Source: Burkholderia sp. H160 (GTDB lineage: Bacteria; Pseudomonadota; Gammaproteobacteria; Burkholderiales; Burkholderiaceae). From it: 64,000 bases of DNA. The notes beneath the pieces are model-generated. The model saw only the letters and a program-made list of their open reading frames with translations. It had not been told where the DNA came from and searched no databases. The position numbers and the translations under genes were made by a program. The stretch lies in contig ABYL01000007.1 in assembly GCA_000173575.1 (NCBI GenBank), positions 53,618 through 117,617 on the forward strand. Reading direction: 5' to 3'. Of this stretch, positions 32,185 to 40,840 are shown piece by piece. Each line of letters begins with the position of its first letter. Positions within the stretch are counted from its first letter, which is position 1.

Positions 32185-33351
32185 TCAGTCGCCGGCGAGC
32201 TTCCACTTGCCGTCGACGATCTGCACCATCACGCGCGCCCGCTGATCAAGGCCGGCATGGTCGCTCGCGCTCATGTTGAAGATGCCATGCGACGCGGGCA
32301 GATCCTTCGTGCCTTCGAGCGCGGCGCGCAACGCCTCACGGAATGCGGGCGTGCCGGGCTGGCCCTTCTTCAACGCGAGCGGGATCGCGTGCTGCAGCAA
32401 CAGGCCCGCGTCCCATGCGTGACCGCCGAACGTCGACACCGAGCCCGCGCCATCCGCGCTTTCATACGCGTGCTTGTACGCAAGCGCGCTCTTCTTCACC
32501 GAATTCGCATCGGGCAGTTGCTCGGCCACCAGCAGCGGGCCGGCGGGCAGCCACGTGCCATCGCAATCCTTGCCGCACACGCGCAGGAAGTCGTTGTTCG
32601 CGACCCCGTGCGTCTGATAGTACTTGCCCTTGTAGCCGCGCTCCTTCAGCGTTTTCTGCGGCAGCGCGGCCGGCGTGCCCGCGCCCGCGATAAGCACCGC
32701 GTCCGGGTTCTGCGAGATCATCTTCAGCACCTGGCCCGTGACCGATGCATCGTTGCGCGCAAAGCGCTCGTTCGCGACGATCTTGATCTTCGCAAGGTCA
32801 GCGGCCTTGCTGAATTCCTTGAACCAGCTCTCGCCGTATGCATCGGAAAAGCCGATGAACGCGACCGTCTTCACGCCGTGATTCGCCATGTGCTGCGCGA
32901 TCGCGGTAGCCATCAGGATGTCGTTTTGCGGCGTCTTGAAGACCCATGCGCGTTTCGGGTCCATCGGCTCGACGATGCCCGCGGCCGCGGCCATAGAGAT
33001 CATCGGCGTAGAGGTTTCGGCGGCGACGTCCATCATTGCGAGCGAGTTCGGCACGACGGTCGAGCCAATCAGCGCATCGACGTGATCTTCGCTAGTGAGC
33101 TTGCGGGTGTTCTTGACCGCCTGGGTGGAGTCGGTCGCGTCGTCGAGTACGATGTAGTCGATTTTCTGGCCTGCTACTTCTTTCGGCAGCAGCGCGATCG
33201 TGTTCTTTTCCGGAATCCCGAGTGAGGCGGCAGGCCCTGTTGCCGACACGGTGACGCCGATTTTCACGTCCGCGAATGCATGGCCGCTCCATGCAGCCGA
33301 AACTCCGGTAGCGACCGCCGCCGCGCTGATCCATCGCAATGCCGACTTCAT
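32185..33351 (-). CDS. Branched-chain amino acid type ABC transporter, substrate-binding protein (second copy)
   Basis: A 388-aa periplasmic binding protein closely related to the copy at 30659-31819. Shared stretches include GPAASLGIPEKNTIALLPKE, FIGFSDAYGESW, DASVTGQVLK and VANNDFLRVCGKDC. The signal peptide begins MKSALRWISAAAVATG with cleavage near AFA-DV. It differs from its partner in many residues along the chain, as expected of an old duplication with room for changed specificity. It has its own terminator, so it is not obligately co-transcribed with the first copy. A 26-base palindrome lies 32 bases upstream of the start codon. Confidence 0.9.
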   Translation of the reverse strand: MKSALRWISAAAVATGVSAAWSGHAFADVKIGVTVSATGPAASLGIPEKNTIALLPKEVAGQKIDYIVLDDATDSTQAVKNTRKLTSEDHVDALIGSTVVPNSLAMMDVAAETSTPMISMAAAAGIVEPMDPKRAWVFKTPQNDILMATAIAQHMANHGVKTVAFIGFSDAYGESWFKEFSKAADLAKIKIVANERFARNDASVTGQVLKMISQNPDAVLIAGAGTPAALPQKTLKERGYKGKYYQTHGVANNDFLRVCGKDCDGTWLPAGPLLVAEQLPDANSVKKSALAYKHAYESADGAGSVSTFGGHAWDAGLLLQHAIPLALKKGQPGTPAFREALRAALEGTKDLPASHGIFNMSASDHAGLDQRARVMVQIVDGKWKLAGD

Positions 33352-33382
33352 CCTGCTCCTCTATTAACCCCGTTATTCAATT

Positions 33383-33408
33383 GCAATTAAATCCGCGGAT
33401 TTAATTGC
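33383..33408. promoter_or_regulatory. Perfect 26-bp palindrome upstream of the second binding-protein gene
   Basis: Arms GCAATTAAATCCG and CGGATTTAATTGC with no spacer, 32 bases upstream of the ATG at 33351. The position suits an operator near the promoter or a leader hairpin. The left arm recurs once, as a single 13-base half-site, at the predicted start of the atp transcript (21722-21734). Confidence 0.65.
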
Positions 33409-33569
33409 CGACCCATTGGTCGGTGAATACCGAGTTTAGCGGACGCGCGCGCCGCACCGCAAGCAGCTCGCAGGCTTGTGACGTTGAAATACTGCGCCTC
33501 GCGCAGAACAAAAGATGGCTTGTGGATTAGCCGGACACTGCGCCGAAGAAATTCGAAAGCGCAAATGAA

Positions 33570-33603
33570 AAAGCGCTGTTGGATATCAATCCAACAGCGC
33601 TTT
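33570..33603 (-). terminator. Stem-loop, probable terminator (minus strand, possibly both)
   Basis: A perfect 15-bp stem AAAGCGCTGTTGGAT / ATCCAACAGCGCTTT with a 4-base loop. On the minus strand it runs into TTTTTCATTT. It lies about 300 bases beyond the end of livM of the second system, and could end that message or a shorter transcript starting in the gap. Confidence 0.7.
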
Positions 33604-33909
33604 CTTCAGGGCACTGAGTGCCTCAATTGTCTCCTCGTTCTCCACCTGCAAATTCGTGGTGCATCAGAACTGGGTGAAGATTAAACGACCGCCTAAGCCG
33701 CAACAACTAGCAATTACCCTAGTGGTGCACTGCGGCACCGAATTGGGGCGGGCTCGGCGGATTTACGTCGCGCAGTTTGCCACAAATTCGCTCAACCCTC
33801 TGATTCAGCGGACCTTCAGCAAGACGCGCAATTAGATCGGATACCGAAGAAATTGCCTATCGCACTGCATCAACCATATGACCATGCCGGCGCAATCAAA
33901 CAGACAATC

Positions 33910-34884
33910 TCACGCCCGCAGCGGCCGCACGCGTGCGACGATCTCCCCAACGATACCGCGTCGGAACGCCAGCACACATGCGATAAAGATCAGCCCGGTG
34001 ACGATCGTCACCGACTCGCCGAGAGAGCGGAACCAGTCGATGCCGGTCACCGACGCCAGCGCCGAGCCGATATCGCCGAGCCGGTCTTCGAGCGACACGA
34101 TTAGCGCCGCGCCAAGCAAGGGGCCGAACAGCGTGCCCATGCCACCTACCAGCGTCATCAGGATCACGAGGCCGGACATCGTCCAATACGCATCGCTCAG
34201 CGTTTCGAAGCCTTGCACGAGCACCTTCAGCGAACCAGCCAGACCCGCGAGGCCAGCCGACAGAACGAATGCGAGCAGCTTGAAACGGTCGGTGTCATAG
34301 CCGAGTGACACCGCGCGCGGCTCGTTTTCCTTGATCGCGACGAGCACCTGCCCGAACGGCGAATGCACGATGCGCACGATCAGCAGGAACGCTGCGACGA
34401 TCACCGCGAGCACGACGAAATACAGCGCGACATCCGAAGACAGATCGAGCAGGCCGAACAGCTTGCCGCGCGGCACGCCTTGCAGGCCGTCTTCACCGTG
34501 GGTGAACGGTGCCTGCAGGAACACGAAGTAGACCATCTGCGCGAGCGCGAGCGTCACCATCGCGAAGTAGATGCCCTGACGGCGAATCGCGAAGAAGCCG
34601 ACGACGAGCCCAAGCAGCGTCGCCGCCGCGGTGCCGCTCACGACGCCGAGCTCCGGAGAAAAGCCGAGCGTCTGCATCGCATAGCCGGTCAAGTAGCCGG
34701 CCGACGCAAGGAACATCGCGTGTCCAAAGGACAGCAAGCCCGTATAGCCGATCAGCAGATTGAAGGCGGCCGCAAACAGCGCGAAGCACAGCACCTTCAT
34801 CACGAAGAGCGGATAGATGCCGACCACCGGCGCCGCGAGCAGCACGATCAGCAGCAGACCGTAGAGCACTTTTCTCTGCATCAT
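33910..34884 (-). CDS. livM: Branched-chain amino acid type ABC transporter, permease LivM (second system)
   Basis: A 324-aa permease with about nine membrane segments and the LivM core NLLIGYTGLLSFGHAMFLAS. The conserved loop IKENEPRAVSLGYDTDRFKL should contact the ATPase. The first ATG (34884) overlaps the stop of livH as ATGA; a second ATG follows directly. This is the normal unfused form, unlike the LivM-LivG fusion in the first system. It is the last gene of the livG-livF-livJ-livH-livM group and is followed by a stem-loop at 33570. Confidence 0.93.
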   Translation of the reverse strand: MMQRKVLYGLLLIVLLAAPVVGIYPLFVMKVLCFALFAAAFNLLIGYTGLLSFGHAMFLASAGYLTGYAMQTLGFSPELGVVSGTAAATLLGLVVGFFAIRRQGIYFAMVTLALAQMVYFVFLQAPFTHGEDGLQGVPRGKLFGLLDLSSDVALYFVVLAVIVAAFLLIVRIVHSPFGQVLVAIKENEPRAVSLGYDTDRFKLLAFVLSAGLAGLAGSLKVLVQGFETLSDAYWTMSGLVILMTLVGGMGTLFGPLLGAALIVSLEDRLGDIGSALASVTGIDWFRSLGESVTIVTGLIFIACVLAFRRGIVGEIVARVRPLRA

Positions 34885-35765
34885 TTTTCCCTGCCGAAGA
34901 GACCCGCCGGACGCACGAGCAGCACGAGCGCCATGATCACGAAGACGACGGTCGCCGACGCTTCGGGGTAGTACACACGCGTCAGTCCTTCGATTACGCC
35001 GAGCATCAGGCCGGTCAGAATCGAGCCCATGATCGAGCCCATCCCGCCGATCACGACCACCGCGAATACGGTGATGATCATCGGCTGGCCCATCAGCGGC
35101 GACACCTGAATCACCGGTGCCGCGAGCACGCCGGCAAACGCCGCGAGCGCGACGCCAAAGCCGTAGGTCAGCGTGATCATCAGCGGCACGTTGACGCCGA
35201 ACGCCTCGACGAGTTTCGGGTTCTCGGTGCCCGCGCGCAAATACGCGCCAAGCCGCGTCTTCTCGATCACGAACCACGTCGCGAAGCACACGGCGAGCGA
35301 TGCGACGACCACCCACGCGCGGTAGTTCGGCAGGAACATGAAGCCGAGATTGGTCGCGCCCGACAGCGCCGACGGCACGTCGTACGGCTGGCCCGACGAG
35401 CCGTAGATCGAATGGAACACGCCTTCGATCACGAGCGTGAGACCGAACGTCAGCAACAGGCCATACAGATGATCGAGCTTGTAAAGCCAGCGCAGCATCG
35501 AGCGCTCGATCGCGATGCCGACGAGCCCGACGATCAGCGGCGCGAGCACCAGCATCACCCAGTACGGCAGATTGAAATACGACAGCCCCATCCACGCGAG
35601 CATTGCGCCGAGCATGAACAACGCGCCATGCGCGAAGTTGATCACGTTGAGCAGGCCGAAAATCACTGCCAGCCCGAGGCTCAGAATCGCGTAGAACGAG
35701 CCGTTCACGAGCCCGAGCAGAAGCTGGCTCAGCATCGCCGGTAGCGGAACGCCAAAGATGTCCAT
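34881..35765 (-). CDS. livH: Branched-chain amino acid type ABC transporter, permease LivH (second system)
   Basis: A 294-aa permease of the LivH type starting MDIFGVPLPAMLSQLLLGLV. It has the family stretch LGLAVIFGLLNVINFAHGAL and the loop TENPKLVEAFGVNVPLMITL. It has about eight membrane segments. An AAGGGC ribosome site precedes the ATG. It overlaps livM by four bases and follows livJ by 189 bases. That gap contains a 9-bp inverted repeat (AACCGCCGG at 35875-35883 with CCGGCGGTT at 35901-35909) that may stabilise the upstream message. Confidence 0.93.
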   Translation of the reverse strand: MDIFGVPLPAMLSQLLLGLVNGSFYAILSLGLAVIFGLLNVINFAHGALFMLGAMLAWMGLSYFNLPYWVMLVLAPLIVGLVGIAIERSMLRWLYKLDHLYGLLLTFGLTLVIEGVFHSIYGSSGQPYDVPSALSGATNLGFMFLPNYRAWVVVASLAVCFATWFVIEKTRLGAYLRAGTENPKLVEAFGVNVPLMITLTYGFGVALAAFAGVLAAPVIQVSPLMGQPMIITVFAVVVIGGMGSIMGSILTGLMLGVIEGLTRVYYPEASATVVFVIMALVLLVRPAGLFGREK

Positions 35766-35954
35766 TGAAGCCCTTAGCCCTTCAAGCCATCGTCAAGGTG
35801 AGATCGGTCACACACGATCCGGCCGGCACGCGACGAGCGGACGCTGCCCGTCACCTGCGGCATCTGAAACGCTCAACCGCCGGCGCGTGCCCCTGCACCA
35901 CCGGCGGTTCTCTCAGGTCCGCGCGCTCCGCGACCGCTTACTCTGGGCCCGCGC

Positions 35955-37169
35955 TTACTTCCACAGCGCGCAGCGGGTCTGTGCCTTGGTCGTGAAGGCC
36001 TGATCGCCCGGAATCGTTGCAGTGATCTTGTAGTAGTCCCACGGCTCCTTCGATTCGGCCGGCGTCTTCACCTGCATCAGGTACATGTCGTGAATCATGC
36101 TGCCGTCCTGACGGATGTAGCCCTTCGCGTAGAAGTCGTCGATCCCGGTCTTGCGCAGCTGCGCCATCACCTTGTCCGAATCGGTCGAGCCGACCGCCTG
36201 CACCGCCTTCAGATAGTTCATCGTCGCCGAGTAGTCAGCAGCCTGCAGGCTCGACGGCATCTTCTTCATCTTGTCGAAGTAGCGCTGCGACCATTTGCGC
36301 GTGTCGGCGTTCTTGTTCCAGTACCAGCTGTCGGTCAGCACGAGACCTTGCGTCGTTTCGAGACCGAGGCTGTGCACGTCGTTGATGAACATCAGCAACG
36401 CGGCGAGCTTCATCGTCTTCGTGATGCCGAATTCCTTCGAGGCCTTGATCGAGTTGATGGTGTCGCCGCCCGCGTTCGCGAGCCCGAGGATCTGCGCCTT
36501 CGATGCCTGCGCCTGCAGCAGGAACGAAGAGAAATCCGACGCCGACAGCGGATGACGCACCTCACCCAGCACCTGACCGCCGTTCGCCTTCACGACGTCC
36601 GAGGTCGCTTTTTCGAGCGCCTTGCCGAATGCGTAGTCTGCCGTCAGGAAGTACCACGTCTTGCCGCCCTGCTTCGTCACCGCCGAGCCCGTGCCGTTCG
36701 CGAGCGCAGTCGTGTCATAGGCGTAGTGGATCGTGTACGGCGTGCATTGCTCGTTGGTCAGCGTATCGGCGCCGGCGCCCACGTTGATGTAGATCTTGTG
36801 CTTCTCGCCCGCGACGGTGTTCATCGCCAGAGCAGTCGCCGAGTTCGTGCCGCCGATCAGCAAGTCGAGGCCATCACGGTCGAACCATTCGCGAGCCCGC
36901 GACGCCGCGATGTCCGCCTTGTTCTGGTGATCCGCGTACAGCACCGTGATCGGCTTGCCGTTGACCTTGCCGCCGAAGTCGGCCACCGCCATCCGGATCG
37001 CTTCAAGACCGCCCTGCCCGTCGATGTCCGCGTACAGTCCCGACAGATCCGTGATGAAGCCGATCTTCACGGCATCGTCGGCCGCTTGCGCGCTGCCCAG
37101 CGTCAGCGCGGTGCCGGCGGCGATCGCGAAACAGAGTGAGGCAAGCCGCGCGAGTGGGTTCTTTTTCAT
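35955..37169 (-). CDS. Branched-chain amino acid type ABC transporter, substrate-binding protein (second system)
   Basis: A 404-aa periplasmic binding protein with signal peptide MKKNPLARLASLCFAIAAGT and cleavage near AQA-AD. The mature part begins VKIGFITDLSGLYADIDGQG and keeps the HAAT family layout, but it is only distantly related to the two tandem copies in the first system. Two Cys residues (NEQCTP and TRCALWK at the extreme C-terminus) could form a disulfide. Similar proteins are often encoded next to a choline dehydrogenase-like gene, as here, but the ligand is not known. It sits between livF and livH on the same strand. Confidence 0.9.
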   Translation of the reverse strand: MKKNPLARLASLCFAIAAGTALTLGSAQAADDAVKIGFITDLSGLYADIDGQGGLEAIRMAVADFGGKVNGKPITVLYADHQNKADIAASRAREWFDRDGLDLLIGGTNSATALAMNTVAGEKHKIYINVGAGADTLTNEQCTPYTIHYAYDTTALANGTGSAVTKQGGKTWYFLTADYAFGKALEKATSDVVKANGGQVLGEVRHPLSASDFSSFLLQAQASKAQILGLANAGGDTINSIKASKEFGITKTMKLAALLMFINDVHSLGLETTQGLVLTDSWYWNKNADTRKWSQRYFDKMKKMPSSLQAADYSATMNYLKAVQAVGSTDSDKVMAQLRKTGIDDFYAKGYIRQDGSMIHDMYLMQVKTPAESKEPWDYYKITATIPGDQAFTTKAQTRCALWK

Positions 37170-37231
37170 GCGTGTCTCCTGGTTCTTCGCTTGTGGTTAT
37201 CAGAGGCAGTCGGGCGTGAGTGAGTCCGTGT

Positions 37232-37990
37232 CTATACGCCCAGTAAGTCATGTAGTACCGGCATCTTGCCTTCGAGCTCACTGGCCCCGAAATGCTCGAC
37301 GATCATGCCGTGCTCCATCACATAGAAACGATCCGCGAGCGGCGCGGCGAAGCGGAAGTTCTGCTCCACCATGACGATCGTGTAGCCGCGTGCCTTCAGC
37401 GTGACGATCATGCGCGCGAGCGCCTGTACGATCACGGGCGCGAGCCCTTCCGAGATTTCATCGAGCAGCAGCAGATTTGCGCCGGTGCGCAGAATCCGCG
37501 CGACCGCGAGCATCTGCTGTTCGCCGCCGGAGAGCCGCGTGCCCTGACTCATGCGACGCTCGTAGAGGTTCGGGAACATCGCGTAGATTTCCTCGAGCGA
37601 CATCATGTGCGCCTTGTCGCCGACGGGCGGCGGCAGCAGCAGATTTTCCTCGCACGACAGGCTCGAAAAAATGCCGCGTTCTTCCGGGCAATAGCCGATC
37701 CCGCAATGCGCGATGCGATGCGTGGGAAGATCGATCGTTTCGCGTCCGCCGATACGGATCGATCCGGTGCGGCGACCCGTGAGGCCCATGATCGCGCGCA
37801 ACGTCGTCGTGCGGCCCGCGCCATTGCGCCCGAGCAGCGTCACGACCTCGCCGCGGCCGATCGACAGATCCACCCCATGCAGAATGTGGGATTCCCCGTA
37901 CCAGGCTTGCAGTCCCGCAATTTCCAGCGCGGGTGCGCCGCTTTTCGTTTCGTTCGCTTCGAGGCCTTCGCGCTCGACCGTCGTATTCAT
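37232..37990 (-). CDS. livF: LivF-type ABC ATPase with altered Walker A (second system)
   Basis: A 252-aa ATPase of the LivF type. The signature LSGGEQQMLAVARIL (from residue 153) and Walker B LLLLDEISEGLAP (from 173) are intact. Walker A reads GRNGAGRTTT, with Arg60 (codon CGC) where nearly all ABC ATPases have the phosphate-binding Lys. Substitution of this Lys usually destroys ATP hydrolysis. So this subunit may be a weak or non-catalytic partner of LivG, whose site is normal. Alternatively the Arg may be tolerated in this subfamily. The gene overlaps the livG stop (ATGA). Confidence 0.9.
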   Translation of the reverse strand: MNTTVEREGLEANETKSGAPALEIAGLQAWYGESHILHGVDLSIGRGEVVTLLGRNGAGRTTTLRAIMGLTGRRTGSIRIGGRETIDLPTHRIAHCGIGYCPEERGIFSSLSCEENLLLPPPVGDKAHMMSLEEIYAMFPNLYERRMSQGTRLSGGEQQMLAVARILRTGANLLLLDEISEGLAPVIVQALARMIVTLKARGYTIVMVEQNFRFAAPLADRFYVMEHGMIVEHFGASELEGKMPVLHDLLGV

Positions 37991-38766
37991 GCGTGGGCTC
38001 CGGCGAGCGCCGCGTCGGCGCTGCCCATGTAGGCTTGCATCACGAGCGGATTCTTCGACACTTCCGCGTAGCTGCCTTCGGCGAGCACTTCACCCCGTTG
38101 CAGCACGGTGATCGTGTCGGAGATACCGGCGATCACGTTCATGTTGTGCTCGACCATCAGGATCGTACGGCCCGCTGATACCTTTTTGATCAGCGCGGTC
38201 ACGCGGTCGACGTCCTCATGACCCATACCTTGCGTCGGCTCGTCGAGCAGCATCAGCTCCGGCTCCATCGCGAGCGTGGTCGCGATTTCGAGCGCGCGCT
38301 TGCGGCCGTATGCAAGCTCGACCGTCAATACATCGGCGAAATCGGTCAGGCCGACCTGGGTCAGCAGATCCATCGCGCGATCGTTCAGACGCTGCAGCGT
38401 ACGTTCGCTCTTCCAGAAGTGAAACGCAGTGCCGAGCGAGCGCTGCAAACCAATTCGCACATTCTGCAATGCCGTCAGATGCGGAAATACCGCGGAGATC
38501 TGGAATGAACGGATGATGCCGCGCCGCGCGATCTGCGCAGGACGTTCGCCGGTGATATCGACGCCGTTGAAAACGATCTGACCCGCGGTGGGCTCGAGAA
38601 ATTTGGTGAGCAGATTGAAGCAGGTGGTCTTGCCGGCTCCATTGGGGCCGATCAGCGCATGGATCGAGCCACGGCGCACGCGCAGGTTCACGCCGTTCAC
38701 GGCGACAAAGCCTTTGAACTCACGGGTGAGGCCGCGCGTTTCGAGAATCGTATCGCCGAGAATCAT
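37987..38766 (-). CDS. livG: Branched-chain amino acid type ABC transporter, ATPase LivG (second system)
   Basis: A 259-aa ATPase with a normal Walker A GPNGAGKTT, the LivG-type signature region LAYGRKRALEIATTL (no canonical LSGGQ, as often in LivG) and Walker B LMLLDEPTQGMG. The H-loop lies in ILMVEHNMNVI. It is the first gene of the second liv operon; the order livG-livF-livJ-livH-livM is on one strand with overlaps between livG/livF and livH/livM. Its promoter should be in the 231-base gap before the GMC oxidoreductase gene. Confidence 0.94.
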   Translation of the reverse strand: MILGDTILETRGLTREFKGFVAVNGVNLRVRRGSIHALIGPNGAGKTTCFNLLTKFLEPTAGQIVFNGVDITGERPAQIARRGIIRSFQISAVFPHLTALQNVRIGLQRSLGTAFHFWKSERTLQRLNDRAMDLLTQVGLTDFADVLTVELAYGRKRALEIATTLAMEPELMLLDEPTQGMGHEDVDRVTALIKKVSAGRTILMVEHNMNVIAGISDTITVLQRGEVLAEGSYAEVSKNPLVMQAYMGSADAALAGAHA

Positions 38767-38997
38767 GTTCCCTTCCCTACGAAGTAAGGCGAAGCACTAC
38801 GATCTTTCCGCGCGAAGCTCTGCGCGACTTGTTATGTTGGCGGCACCCCTTGCCGCTCCTTGACGTGCTGCACCAATCTGGAAGTTGGGCATGGCGCGGC
38901 ACGCAGCATCGCTGTCATTGTCGCGCCAATGATGCAGCGCATTCATTGGGATTTGCACTAAGTGAATGAGGCCCGCGCCGTGCGTACGCGCAGCATG

Positions 38998-40713
38998 TCA
39001 CACAGACGACATCGACGCGGCGACACGCGTTGGCGCGGCCACGCTGCCGCTCACGCGCGCGCGGCGATCCTCGCGGATCATGTCGCTCGCGCGCTCGGCG
39101 ATCATCAGCGTCGGCGAATTTGTGTTGCCCGACGTGATGTTGGGCATCACCGAGGCATCGACGACACGCAAGCCTTCGACTCCGAAAACGCGTAGGCGGT
39201 TGTCGACGACCGCGGCGGGATCGTCGCCCGTGCCCATGCGGCAGGTGCCGACCGGATGAAAGATCGTCGTGCCGACCGCGCCGGCGGCCTGCTGCAGTTC
39301 TTCTTCGCTCTGATACTGGAGGCCCGGCAAAATTTCCCGCGGTTGATAGCGCGCGAGCGCGGGTGCCGCGACGATACGACGCGTGAGCCGTAGCGCCTTC
39401 GCGGCGACGTGTCGGTCGTAATCGGTCGACAGATAATTCGGCGCGATCAACGGCGGCGCAGCGGCATCGGCCGACGCGATATGGATGCTGCCGCGCGACG
39501 TCGGGCGCAGATGACACACCGAAGCCGTGAACGCGTTGAAGCGATGCAGCGGTTCACCGAAGCGATCGAGCGACAAAGGCTGCACGTGATACTCGAGATC
39601 GGGTCGCGTGAGCGAGCGATCGTCGGCGTCGGACTTCGCGAACGCACCGAGTTGCGACGGCGACATCGACATCGGTCCGCTCTGAAACAACGCGTACTGC
39701 ATGCCGATCATCAGCTTGCCCCACCAGTGCGCGGAGATCGTATTCAGCGTGCGCACGCCCTGCACCTGATACGCCATGCGCAGTTGCAGATGGTCCTGCA
39801 GATTTTCGCCGACGCCGCGCAGATCGTGAACGACCTCGATGCCGAGATTCTGGAGACGCGCGCCATTGCCGACGCCGGACAGTTCGAGCAATTGCGGCGA
39901 GTTCACCGCGCCAGCGGAAAGGATGACTTCGCAACGCGCTTTGGCGAGATAGTCGACCTCGCCGCCACGATATTCGACACCGTTGCAGCGGCGGCCATCG
40001 AACACGACACGCTGCGTGTGGGCACCGGTAATGACCGTCAGATTCCCGCGCTTCAACGCGGGCCGCAAAAATGCCTTCGATGCATTCCAGCGAATACCGC
40101 GTTTCTGATTGACGTCGAAGTAGCCGACGCCGGTGTTGTCGCCGCGATTGAAATCGTCAGTGGCGGGAATGCCGGTTTGCTGCGCGGCTTGCGCGAATTC
40201 TTCGAGAATCTTCCATTTGAGGCGCTGTTTTTCGACGCGCCACGGTCCGCCCGCGCCGTGCGATTCGGTGGTGCCGCCGTAGTGATCCTCGCTGCGTCTG
40301 AAGATCGGCAGCACCGCGTCCCATGACCATGTTCTGTCGTTCGTCACGCGCGCCCATTCGTCGTAGTCTTCGCGCTGGCCGCGCATATAGATCATGCCGT
40401 TGATCGATGAACTGCCGCCGAGCACGCGTCCACGCGGATACGACAGCGCGCGGCCGTTCAGACCCGGCTCGGCCTGCGTCTTATACAGCCAGTCCGTGCG
40501 CGGATTGCCGATGCAGTACAGATAGCCGACCGGCACGTGAATCCAGTGGTAGTCGTCTTTGCCGCCGGCTTCGAGCAGCAGCACGTGGATGTCGGGATCT
40601 TCGGTGAGCCGGTTCGCCAGCACGCAGCCCGCGGTGCCCGCGCCGACAATGATGTAGTCGAACTCGCCTTCGAGCTGCCGTGTGCTCGCTGGCGTATTGT
40701 CGCTATGACTCAT
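38998..40713 (-). CDS. GMC-family oxidoreductase (choline dehydrogenase-like)
   Basis: A 571-aa flavoprotein of the glucose-methanol-choline family. The dinucleotide-binding motif is GAGTAG at residues 24-29. GMC signature 1 is around YPRGRVLGGSSSINGMIYM, signature 2 around GAVNSPQLLELSGVG, and the active-site His region IFHPVGTCRMGTG is followed by SGNTNSPTLMIAERA. It resembles choline/alcohol dehydrogenases, but the substrate cannot be fixed. A nearby mmsA gene and transporter suggest a pathway for an alcohol or amino-acid derived compound. The ATG at 40713 has a TTAGGAGA ribosome site. A strong hairpin separates it from mmsA. Confidence 0.88.
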   Translation of the reverse strand: MSHSDNTPASTRQLEGEFDYIIVGAGTAGCVLANRLTEDPDIHVLLLEAGGKDDYHWIHVPVGYLYCIGNPRTDWLYKTQAEPGLNGRALSYPRGRVLGGSSSINGMIYMRGQREDYDEWARVTNDRTWSWDAVLPIFRRSEDHYGGTTESHGAGGPWRVEKQRLKWKILEEFAQAAQQTGIPATDDFNRGDNTGVGYFDVNQKRGIRWNASKAFLRPALKRGNLTVITGAHTQRVVFDGRRCNGVEYRGGEVDYLAKARCEVILSAGAVNSPQLLELSGVGNGARLQNLGIEVVHDLRGVGENLQDHLQLRMAYQVQGVRTLNTISAHWWGKLMIGMQYALFQSGPMSMSPSQLGAFAKSDADDRSLTRPDLEYHVQPLSLDRFGEPLHRFNAFTASVCHLRPTSRGSIHIASADAAAPPLIAPNYLSTDYDRHVAAKALRLTRRIVAAPALARYQPREILPGLQYQSEEELQQAAGAVGTTIFHPVGTCRMGTGDDPAAVVDNRLRVFGVEGLRVVDASVMPNITSGNTNSPTLMIAERASDMIREDRRARVSGSVAAPTRVAASMSSV

Positions 40714-40736
40714 CGTTCAGTCTCCTAAGCATTTTT

Positions 40737-40780
40737 GCCGCGCATGCGTGGACGCTCGAGCGCCCCCACGCATGCGCGGC
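40737..40780. promoter_or_regulatory. 15-bp hairpin between mmsA and the GMC oxidoreductase
   Basis: Perfect arms GCCGCGCATGCGTGG and its complement with a 14-base loop. It lies a few bases before the ribosome site of the GMC gene. No T-tract follows on the minus strand, so it is more likely an mRNA-processing or stability element within an mmsA-GMC message. On the plus strand T-rich sequence follows, but no plus-strand gene is nearby. Confidence 0.55.
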
Positions 40781-40840
40781 GACCCGCTTTTATTTTTTTC
40801 CTGGTGCGCGTGCGGACTTGATGTCGCGCGAAGCCGCCGC

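Larger units (their letters stand above)
33352..33909. other. Gap between the two liv systems: palindrome, terminator and possible small transcript
   Basis: No large gene is present in these 558 bases. Landmarks are the 26-base palindrome at 33383-33408, a 15-bp stem-loop at 33570-33603, and a motif CTAGGGTAATT on the minus strand (33712-33722) that is identical to one before the candidate small RNA at 11.6 kb. Between that motif and the stem-loop a short minus-strand frame (33586-33645) could encode a 19-aa peptide. Confidence 0.45.
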
